Source: Mesodorylaimus sp. YZB2_4
Lineage: Eukaryota > Nematoda > Enoplea > Dorylaimida > Dorylaimidae
Reading direction: 5' to 3'
Assembly (NCBI GenBank): GCA_030248295.1
Contig: JASANH010000189.1
Span: forward strand, 1 to 64,000
DNA: 64,000 nt
The position numbers were made by a program, and so were the translations under genes. The notes beneath the pieces were generated by a model, which made no database searches, was not told where the DNA came from, and was given only the letters and a program-made list of their open reading frames with translations. Shown piece by piece: positions 56,151 to 64,000 of the stretch; position 1 is the stretch's first letter, and every line of letters begins with the position of its first letter.

Positions 56151-56277
56151 AAGTATAACCCACTCAAGCATGCGTCGCCGAGGGAGCCCAGCCACCCTAG
56201 TCTCGCCTTGCATTTGGTTAGAGCACAGGAGCTGGGCTAACCTTTTCGTTGTCTAGTAATAGTTTTTTTTGGAAATT
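56151..56277 (-). repeat. Fragment related to the 7012-7767 element
   Basis: The reverse complement matches bases 7012-7142 with scattered mismatches (AGTATAACCCACTCAAGCATG, CCGAGGGAGCCCAGCCA, GCATTTGGTTAGAG). Only one end is present. Confidence 0.82.
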
Positions 56278-56773
56278 CAAGTGTGCATAGCTCGCGCCAG
56301 CAACATTTAGGATGCACTCTTTTGACACTTCGCACGATTCTCGGTTTTTCCTTCAGTCGGTTTGATCTGGACTGTTTATTCGTATCAAACCGCACGTAGT
56401 CGATAATCACCGATTCGGCTCGGCGTAAAGCTCTAAAAGCTGTAACAATACCAGTTTTTTCCCACCCAGCTAAAATACTGTTAATAATATCTTTGTAATC
56501 TAGCTAGAGACGCTTAAAAGGCTAAAACAATCACCAATGAGCACCAATTGGTTTGAAAATACGGCATAAAGACGGCAAAAACATACACACCCAGCCAGGT
56601 CAGCCTAGGCCACTATCGTTGTCATCGATTTGAGCTGATGTTGCTGTTCTTCATCGCTACTGCTGCTTATGCCTGTATATATGCAGAGTCACGATTGCTC
56701 AATGTCGGGATTGGGATCGGGATCTTGACCATGCTGGGATCTTGACGTTGCTGGTGCTCCTCCGCTCCCGCAG

Positions 56774-57029
56774 ACTGTCGGAGACTACCGCGGCTCTTCC
56801 AGCAAATGTATTTAAGCACAGCGCAGTCATTCCACATGCGCGGAACTTCAAAAGCCCGCTTGAACCTGCTCAACTGATGACAAATTTTGAAATCGCCGGC
56901 ATTCAAGCCTGTCAGTCTTTCAGTCAATTTGCCGCACGAAATGCTTCTTGCATCTCTCAGGCGATGCGGAGAAAAGTCCAGAATACAGCGTTGAAGGTGC
57001 GATACGAAAATGACCACGAGTTCACCTGA
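56774..57029 (+). other. Candidate terminal exon of an unknown gene
   Basis: After a good acceptor (CCTCCGCTCCCGCAG) a frame of 85 codons runs to TGA (LSETTAALPANVFKHSAVIP ... QAMRRKVQNTALKVRYENDH). Composition is protein-like. No upstream exon or family could be assigned; a competing minus-strand frame exists. Confidence 0.3.
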
Positions 57030-57186
57030 TGGATTCGCATGATCGCCGCATTGGCGTTTGCTCCGCCAGCCAACTTTATCGATGCTTTTGAGGAGCTACA
57101 GTAGCACGCCGACTACAAGAGGCTACGCCCACCGCCAACCACTTCGACGATATTAGAGGGTAACAACCGGGCGAAATAACGTTAGC

Positions 57187-57272
57187 CGGGGGCGAAACGG
57201 CTGGGGGCGAAACGGCTGGGGGCGAAACGGCCGGGGGCGAAACGGCCGGGGGCGAAACGGCTGTGGGCGAAA
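57187..57272. repeat. 15-bp minisatellite, about six units
   Basis: The unit GGGGGCGAAACGGCT (C/T variants) is repeated from 57187 to 57260, followed by one diverged unit. On the minus strand it reads (AVSPP)n, but there is no wider gene context. Confidence 0.9.
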
Positions 57273-59031
57273 TGTCCATAAACCGAAAATACGAAGATAA
57301 TCTTAACTTTTAAGGGGCAGGGGGTAAAAGTAAAACTTCTGGATTAGTGGACAATAAAAAAAAAAGGAAGCTGCGAAGGTAAATGCAAATTGCGATAAAG
57401 GCGAAGCCTAGCAGACCTTTTTAAGGCGATTTTTACCTGCAGATTACTGTAATAACAGTCGTAACTCAAGCAAGCTTTATATACCGACATCGGTATAACT
57501 GAATGATTTCAACAGATATGTACATTCGCTCTAGCATCCAGTAAGTCCACTATATGTATGTACAGAAATTTCACCTTTCCGCCACATTTACCTCAATCAA
57601 ACTACCTGAAAGTGGCTATCCACCAAATTTTCGCCCCATCCGATTAACCTGTTTTGCAGTAAAATAAAAATAAACTTACATCTGTGGCGTATCGTCTCTG
57701 CAAATACTGGTCTGCAGTTTTGTGAGTGAAATATAAAGTGACACCGACACCCCAAACCAGTAAACATGACCAAAAAATTCTTAATGCAATATTATTTGAT
57801 GCAATAACTTCTCGGAGACCAACAACCGCCGTAACCTCATCGGCTAGCCTCTCAGTGAATGTACCTAAAATGATAAGATTTAAAAAATATCGCTTATCGC
57901 TTTTGTTACTTCTCTGTTACATTCTTGTTTCTTAGCGGTGATTTTCAACAGTTCAACTTCTGACACAAGACTATCCACCGTCGCCCGCATTTGCTGTATT
58001 TCTAATTGAACGTCCATAATTATGCACTTGGTTTGATCAGTAACGCTTTCTATCCGTCGATGCAGACAAGGCTTCGGCCAAAGCCATCATTGATGATTTG
58101 CTAAAAGCAGATTTGAACTTCTGTGAGCAGACATACATCGAATACCTGTAGGTGGGTGCATTGGAGTCAAAACGGGGAAGAAATAGCCTCCAGCAGCGGC
58201 GTATGTATATGTTACAAGCCGGTACGAGACTTCCAGCATAAAATCAATTAATCTGAAATGAAATTCTAGACCATAATTTTTATATAAAATATGTTTACTC
58301 AAAACAATTTAATTTCTTTCATCAAGCTTGAAAATAGAGTAATAGTGCATCCTTTTAGCAAATGAAGGGACAGGTGTTTTACTACTATTTCAAGATCAAG
58401 CTCAGCATATCAACTTTTCTAAAAGGTAATGCCTTCTAAATTAACTTCTCGAGGCGGAAAGAGGCAACTTTGTTTGGTCTTCCAGTAATTTATCACTGCA
58501 CATCGTCCAAAGAGTGGTCGGAGGCTTGCGTAGTCTGAACTTGCTTTTGTCCTATTAGATGTGATGTTTATCGATTGGAGATATTTGACACCGGTAGGGC
58601 CCAGTTGCAAAAAGGAAGGCGTCAAGCAATGCATTCAACGAGCGCGAAGCTAGCTGATAAATCCTCGGTCACGCTCTTCTCTATCATGATAATGTTCACA
58701 AATTTGGTCCTAGCATACGCAGGGGACAAAAATCACGGTTCCGCAACCTGCTTTTTCACTGTTTAGTACTCTAATCGTAAGCCTGTGTATTTCAAGTAAC
58801 TGTACAAAGCTAAAAACTCCTAAATCTTTTTGCATTACAGAGATTCGATTTTTTATAACATGTTTCATGCTGAAGTCCAGAAAAGGCCAAACCTACTCTG
58901 TTTCTTGAAAAAACAGGGTTCCCAGCGCTCATAAAAACTTCTGAATCTTCTGAAAAACTCCGAAATCTGACAATTCCCATGAATTCTTATTAAATCTCAT
59001 TATATATTATTTTCCCAGCCAAATATATGTT
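57273..59031. other. Long stretch without a firm gene
   Basis: Apart from the coiled-coil frame, only short frames are present. No TIR pair was recognised. Confidence 0.35.
57896..58080 (-). other. Short coiled-coil frame
   Basis: Minus-strand frame reading MDVQLEIQQMRATVDSLVSE, then VELLKITAKKQECNREVTKA, to a stop. It has strong heptad character. Upstream exon and family unknown. A plus-strand frame at 58063-58152 (KASAKAIIDDLLKADLNFCE) also looks coding, so the two signals compete. Confidence 0.3.
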
Positions 59032-59090
59032 TCTAACCCTCGAGTGCGCTGTATAGCGCTTGGCTATGGATAAAATATGCCATGACATGA
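59032..59090 (+). repeat. SINE family A, 3' tail only
   Basis: CCCTCGAGTGCGCTGTATAGC, then GCTTGGCTATGGATAAAATA and CATGACATGA, as in the ends of the 8745 and 35700 copies. 5'-truncated. Confidence 0.75.
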
Positions 59091-59115
59091 TGACGATACG
59101 AGGGTACCATTAACG

Positions 59116-59406
59116 TCAACGTTTATGCAAGTGTACAAACTGGAAAATGGAAATGTACAGTAAACAGAATATACAGTATGTAACAATTTGTGCTAATGTG
59201 CCAATGAGAGCGGTGAGCGAAGAGTATTCGCATACGACCTCGGCCATGATGTAGATAATTGTGCCCATAAAAATCGATATCTCAATTACTTGTGAGTTAG
59301 ACGACGGATGTATAAACGAAACAAGCATGACGATAATGCACCTGCTTATTTTTGAAATCATGCCAGCTCCTGGCATAGTTTTCGATTTCCAACGGACGTA
59401 GAGCAT
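59116..59406 (-). pseudogene. GPCR C-terminal fragment
   Basis: A 96-codon frame starting within KSKTMPGAGMISKISRCIIV, with two or three hydrophobic segments (VIEISIFMGTIIYIMAEVV; LIGTLAQIVTYCIFCLLYIS). It resembles the TM6-TM7 end of a receptor without its first five helices. A diverged duplicate of its first part is at 60038-60250. Confidence 0.4.
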
Positions 59407-60037
59407 CGGGGCTAGCTAAAAACGATCGGCACCCGAGCAGGACGTTATCAATAAATTGTCCTCCACCTGTTTTTTGGATTCAACGTCAACACCGCCCGTC
59501 CATAGAAATGGCAAGAATGGCCACTTGTGGCCACATTTCTATCGCTGGAAGACTTCTGATCAGTTGCTATCGAATCAGTTTTTTTCGTTTTTCATTTTCT
59601 CGCTAGGCCATTTTGTTTGTCTTATCCTGAAGTGGGGAACCTTGGCGCTTTAGCACGCAATTGACAGCGAATTTTTTCAAAATCTGACCTCGTGAGTCCA
59701 ACAAAGGACAAGCGGTGTTGGCACAGACCCGTTTTTTGCCTCACTCATGCTCATTGAGCTAAAACATACAATTAGCCCAACCATCATGGCCTCGAAGCTC
59801 GTATACTCGATGTACACACCCTCGGATTGTCGTGTCCGAGTTATCGCACATACTAGGCGATTTATGGTTGTGCCAGTGCACAGGACTTGACATGGGCTTC
59901 AGCTCTTGCAGGGGTCAGGAGGTTTGTCACCACCAGACTATTTTGTGGTGGTGTATCCCTCTTTCTTTTCAGCTTGTCCTCCAATTACTGAAGAACGTGT
60001 GATTTCTGTGATCGTGTAGTTGTGAGCTGGGGAGACG

Positions 60038-60250
60038 TCATGTTGAGTGTTCTTTTGTGCAGACCCATAGGGCCGTCAGGGAGTCGCAGAGGCGCGTGTC
60101 GCCTAGGAACTCGTTGGGCGAGCGTGTGAAATGAGTTAAGAATGAAGATTGATATTTTATAGAACTTGGCATGGCGGCAAGCGCGTAACGTGGCGAGGCG
60201 ATAATTTTCTGGCTCATTTTTGAAACCATGCCAATGCGACTGGACAACAT
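60038..60250 (-). pseudogene. Diverged duplicate of the 59116 fragment
   Basis: GMVSKMSQKIIASPRYAL aligns with GMISKISRCIIVMLVSF of the 59116-59406 frame, and the nucleotide sequence TTTTTGAAAYCATGCCA is shared. The membrane segments are lost. About 0.85 kb separates the two copies. Confidence 0.4.
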
Positions 60251-61504
60251 ATCCTGTCCTTTAAGTGCGACGTCTTAAAATTAATTTTTTTCAAGTGCCT
60301 TGTAACCTAATATACGAGATTAAAAAGTTCGCAGCAGCGGGCTTTAAAAAGGCGTCAGAACGTCGAGCTCATTCAGGGAACAGTCATATCCGTACCTGTA
60401 GCGCTCGCTACAATGTAGCGAATGGGTTACTTTTAAGTTTTGTTAAATGATATTAAAATGTATGTTCTATCGAGTACGTAATTAGTCAAGTCCCCTCAGA
60501 TTATCAACACCATATCAAGGGTGCACGAATGAAAATGTCTGGCAGTCATTGCGAAAATTTTATTCACTCTGTTACTGAGAAAACCTCGAATCAGCGCGAC
60601 ACTGTCAAAATTAACGTTATCTCCAGATCTTCCTTTCAATCTGGAGATCCCTCAGGGAAAATATGGACATTCATTAAGACAGCTAGAAAGTGCTCTCCTA
60701 ACAATACAGATCTAAAGCACTGAAGTGGAATGACTAGCTCACATTTTTTCGACAGTAGGACCCATAGGCAACTAGGACTACAAAGGAACTAGGTCCGAGA
60801 GAATCCAATACCTTTAGCGCTCAATGCGTTTTTCAGGCAACGTTTTTTCAGGCCGTTCTTCGCAACCATACACGCCTAGAGTAGGTATAAAAACAGTAAA
60901 TCTCGCCTGTTAAAATCTGCCGATAAAAATCAAGCTAGAAATTTTGGTGACTCAAAATTTTTTTCAAGCTTATCGATGTGTTTCAAACTGAAACAATGAA
61001 GATGAAGAAAAACCTTGATTTTGTCACTTGTGGTACACCGTACTTTGTCTTTTTTCAGAGATGGATAAAAAACCGCGTCCGTGCTAGTGTTCACATAGTA
61101 CAGTATGTTAAATGTGTCTTCCACCAGTTTTTTGCGGCGTTTGAAGTTTTCGCTCAGAAGCAGCTCTTATGGTCATTTAAAAAATCCTCCTTCCAATCTT
61201 CTCTGGGTTTGAGTTTCCGCGAGTTTATGGGCTTTGGTTTTATGTCTGCCTGTGAGCGCTGTGTGTATTCGCACTCTGCTTGAATCAGCAGATAAAAATA
61301 ACCAAATGCGGGTATTGGTACTCAAACACTTGCTGGCGCCATGAAGAATGATAGCAAACACATAAATGTTATAGGCACTCTCTGATCTATCCAAAACACT
61401 TTGAGCTAGTTCAGCATCTTAAATTTAGGGGAAAGATGAAAGTCGACTACTGATCATTATGATAGGCCTTGCGAAGCTGCTATCGATGCTGTCAAATCTA
61501 TAAA
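60251..61504. other. Intergenic, nothing recognised
   Basis: Short frames on both strands, no domains, no repeat copy recognised. Confidence 0.35.
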
Positions 61505-61963
61505 TACCGTATTTCCTCGAAATTCTCCCCCCCCCCCCTCTCGAAATCCCTCCCCTCTGGTTATTCTCCCCCGTCTAGACCCCGATTGAACTTTATTCTC
61601 CCCCCTCTGGAAATCCTCCCCCGGGGACGAATTTGAATTACCGCACAGGATCATGAGTGAGTGCTGCCGTGATAGAAAATGTTTTCATTCAAGAGTAAGA
61701 TGATGAAAATAAGGTTGAAGACGAAGATATCGTGCATATTGATTAAATTCGGTTATGAGTAGCATGAATACTGGAAGAGAAGTATTGAAATGAACGAAGT
61801 TAGCAGTACTTGTTAGGAAGCAATAGTTTCTTTCTTGCATCCGGAAAATGTTTGACTTTTATTCTCCCCCTCTGGAAATCCTACCCCCTCTGGTTATTCT
61901 CCCACCGCCTGGGACCCATTTGAAAAAATTTCTCCCCCGTGGAGAATTTCGAGGAAGTACGGT
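61505..61963. mobile_element. MITE with TACCGTATTTCCTCG ends, copy 2
   Basis: Left end TACCGTATTTCCTCGAAATT; right end, inverted, ACCGTACTTCCTCGAAATTC. CCCTCTGGTTATTCTCCC and TCTGGAAATCCT blocks occur inside both ends, as in copy 1. The interior (GAAAATGTTTTCATTCAAGAG) matches copy 1 in opposite orientation. Confidence 0.82.
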
Positions 61964-62279
61964 TGTCAGAAATCCAGGAGGCAAATCAGTTAGTGGCACA
62001 TCTTGCAAGAGCGACGATAGCTGAAACTGAAATTTTGATTACCTACAAGTGGAAAAACATAATTCTATGTACCTTTCTCAGCATCAAGACAAACCAGGTA
62101 TTCGTGAGTGTCTGCAATCTGCAAAGTAGATGTAGTGGTCATTTCCGCAATCCGGTATGTATCAAAAGTCAACACGCCTTTCCCGAAATGAATACCCGCC
62201 TTTTGGAAAACTAGCAACACAGAACTGTTTTAGTGCTCGCAAATCTAGGGCATAAGAACGCTGGGTCTTAAATTCATTT

Positions 62280-62570
62280 GTAAGTGTCGCTCTTTTCGAA
62301 GGAAATCTGCAAAGGAGTGAGTGAGGGCAAAAGTGTTACAAATAGTACGGTAAAAAGCGAGATCAAGCAACACATCGGGGCATTAAAAAGGTGTAATTAA
62401 TGAAGCTGGCAGTAAAAAAAAGAATGTTGAATGTACTTTTAAAGCGGTTTTTTCTACGTAGATGGTATTCCAGTAATTGAAAAAGCCACACCTGATTTCC
62501 TCATTTTTAATTTTCGCGAATTCGAAATCAAACCATCCAAAAATCGAAAGCTGAGCCGCAGGGATAACTG
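62280..62570 (+). repeat. Dispersed repeat of the 'GTAAGTGTC-TTCGAA' family, copy 2
   Basis: Shares both borders with 50689-51205 and the GAATGTTGAATGTACTTT / GAATATTGAATGAACTTT segment. Confidence 0.65.
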
Positions 62571-62708
62571 AAGAAACTTCTCATCTAATATACAAAGGAA
62601 CTTATCAAGGACAGCTCTATCTTTACCAGCTTCATCTTTACCTGCTAATCTTCTGGTTGAAAAGGGTTGTGTAGCGTATGGAGTGCAGTACATGTTGGCT
62701 TTACCGTT

Positions 62709-62990
62709 TTCACTCATTTTGCACCGTGTTGACTTCCATCTGACATGAATTCTTTCAGAGCGTCAGCTTCTTCACTGAAAAGAAAAATTGAAAAGAATCT
62801 AAAAGGAGGGGAGTTCCAGGACATCATTTTATCTTATGGCTCGTATTTTCTGCCCTCAACCATGATCGGAAGATGACTAGGCGTAATTCGAAGAAGCTAG
62901 TTTTCTGTACAAGAAAAGCTTGCCCCCGAATCGTACCTGAGAAACGCGGACTTCAGCTGTTTGACCAGGACAGAATTCTTTGTCAGGATT
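62709..62990 (-). other. Possible small exons on the minus strand
   Basis: After TTTTCTTTTCAG a frame reads EEADALKEFMSDGSQHGAK to a stop at 62717-62719. Upstream, NSVLVKQLKSAFL ends at a GTACGA donor (62936) in a matching phase. The first acceptor is weak and no family is recognised. An overlapping frame begins MSENGKANMYC at 62717. Confidence 0.22.
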
Positions 62991-63206
62991 TAATTCGATA
63001 GGTGGTTTTCATAGGTACATCTCATACAGCCCCTGGAAAGTCGTTTCCTTATGACTTTTCGTTACTCAGGTAAGTCACAGCGAAATTAAAAATAACTAGA
63101 TATTGTACTCTATCGATTTAATGAGTACAGCTCTTTCAGTTTATCTTTTTGCTCAGATAAAACCCATCGTTCGTGTTCGTTAGAGAGCAGCAACGTCGGT
63201 TTAACG

Positions 63207-64000
63207 ATGAATCAAAGTGAAGACCCCTCCATTTGCGAAGCCTCTAGTCAGTTCTGGCATTTGGGCGATGTTCTGAAATGGGTCAGCATAAACATTGTAC
63301 TACCCCTCTTCATCGTTATTGCTGGTGCCAGCCACGTGGTCTGCTATAGAGCATTCATTCAACAAGCTAAATCCGAGAACGCATACATGTATCAACTCTA
63401 TCAGACAGTGCTCGAGGCCGCGTCACTTTTCACTTATGCGGCGGCTATGCTGGTCTATCAGTGGAGTGGGATGAACTCGATCGAGAGAGGCAGCTTCGAC
63501 GGCCTGAAATGGTACCAAAGCAGTTACATCCTCATGGCCTTCGCCGCCCATGTAGCCATACCGCTGTGCAATGGAGCAAGTGTGGCGTCTTTGCTGCTGT
63601 CAATGAGCATGGCGGTCGACAGAGTATTCGCTTTCGTCAAACCGTTTGTGTACAAAAACATAAACCACAGAAGACACCAACTGACGGCCCTGGTGGCCAG
63701 TCTGGTTATCGGCATCTCAGTCACTTTCTACAACGTTTTCTTGTTCGACGTGACCTCTGTAGACGGGACTTATATCTTGGCGATCAATGCGCCTTACCTC
63801 ATGACCAAACTTGCGACGGGTCTGGCCTACACATGCAACGCCACGAGGATAGCTGGCTTGTTCGCGTTGATCGGGTGCAATCTGTCACTAGTATATCTCT
63901 ACAAGCAACGCCTCTCGAAGGTGACTCCAATAACGAATGGGGCGAGCTCAGAAGCCAGACGGGAAGCTCGGAGGAGGTCGACAGAGAAGACACTCATCAT
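63207..64000 (+). CDS. Rhodopsin-like GPCR, truncated by window end
   Basis: Open from ATG at 63207 to the last base (264 codons). N-terminal N-Q-S; TM1 INIVLPLFIVIAGASHVVC; the end of TM3 reads MSMAVDRVFAFVKPFVYKN (D138-R139-V140). TM5 reads TRIAGLFALIGCNLSLVYLY. Loop 3 is strongly basic (SSEARREARRRSTEKT), placed like EARNKAAEK in the 24482 receptor. It is a clear paralogue of the other two receptors and is more GC-rich than the AT-rich 24482 copy. TM6 and TM7 lie beyond the window. Confidence 0.82.
   Translation, partial: MNQSEDPSICEASSQFWHLGDVLKWVSINIVLPLFIVIAGASHVVCYRAFIQQAKSENAYMYQLYQTVLEAASLFTYAAAMLVYQWSGMNSIERGSFDGLKWYQSSYILMAFAAHVAIPLCNGASVASLLLSMSMAVDRVFAFVKPFVYKNINHRRHQLTALVASLVIGISVTFYNVFLFDVTSVDGTYILAINAPYLMTKLATGLAYTCNATRIAGLFALIGCNLSLVYLYKQRLSKVTPITNGASSEARREARRRSTEKTLI

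Noticed and set aside
1-64000. CRISPR arrays, bacterial operons, Shine-Dalgarno sites
   Set aside because: The window has spliced animal genes and eukaryotic transposons. The tandem repeats seen (57187, 46465, 54998) lack repeat-spacer structure.

Overview
The window is nuclear DNA of an invertebrate animal. Coding exons are split by spliceosomal introns (GT-AG, one probable GC-AG, one as short as 45 nt), spacing is loose, and there is no operon structure. The recognisable genes are animal families: PRC1/Ase1/MAP65, a CYP2-clan P450, a DEG/ENaC channel, rhodopsin-like GPCRs with a DRV(F/L)A motif and a LAPTM-like tetraspan protein. Intron-poor divergent GPCRs, small secreted proteins and dense DNA transposons suggest an ecdysozoan such as a nematode or tardigrade, but the sequence does not settle this.

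Layout. 1-5012: 3' part of a Helitron whose RepHel protein ends in a full ubiquitin-specific protease domain, followed by a terminal hairpin and CTAA. 5963-6695: a three-exon RGG/zinc-knuckle gene. 7012-7767: a foldback element with 103-bp inverted ends. 8004-10.4 kb: a likely secreted PAN/Apple-like gene. 11403-12378: a TIR element with a nested SINE. 13830-14306 (-): an unknown ORF. 15309-21257: an eleven-exon PRC1 gene with a hAT-like element in intron 2. 24482-25501: an intact intronless GPCR. 26682-28012: a four-exon gene for an unknown secreted protein. 29387-30345 (-): a broken GPCR cut by a 27-bp palindrome. 31136-32059: an internally deleted Tc1/mariner element. 33509-34159 (-): LAPTM-like protein. 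36015-36548: a MITE. 37187-41175 (-): a complete four-exon P450. 42210-43375: nested MITEs. 44052-44494: a two-exon secreted cysteine-rich peptide with a defensin-type CS-alpha-beta pattern. 44992-45924: a leucine-rich-repeat protein. 47692-49193: a hAT-like element with an 8-bp target duplication and a nested SINE. 49555-50683 (-): a DEG/ENaC channel lacking its first membrane segment. 51292-54984: a decayed BEL/Pao retroelement with 236-bp LTRs and a 5-bp target duplication. 55187-56058: a PIF/Harbinger remnant flanked by TTA. 59116-60250 (-): GPCR fragments. 63207-64000: a third GPCR, running off the window.

The genes do not form one pathway. The themes are divergent chemosensory-type GPCRs, small secreted proteins (defensin-like, PAN-like, one unknown) and layered insertion of transposons, several dateable by nesting. 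The most unusual items are the Helitron-USP fusion, the cryptic defensin-like gene, the duplicated-module secreted protein and the palindrome-truncated GPCR. Gene models come from reading splice sites and phase by eye and have no transcript support.
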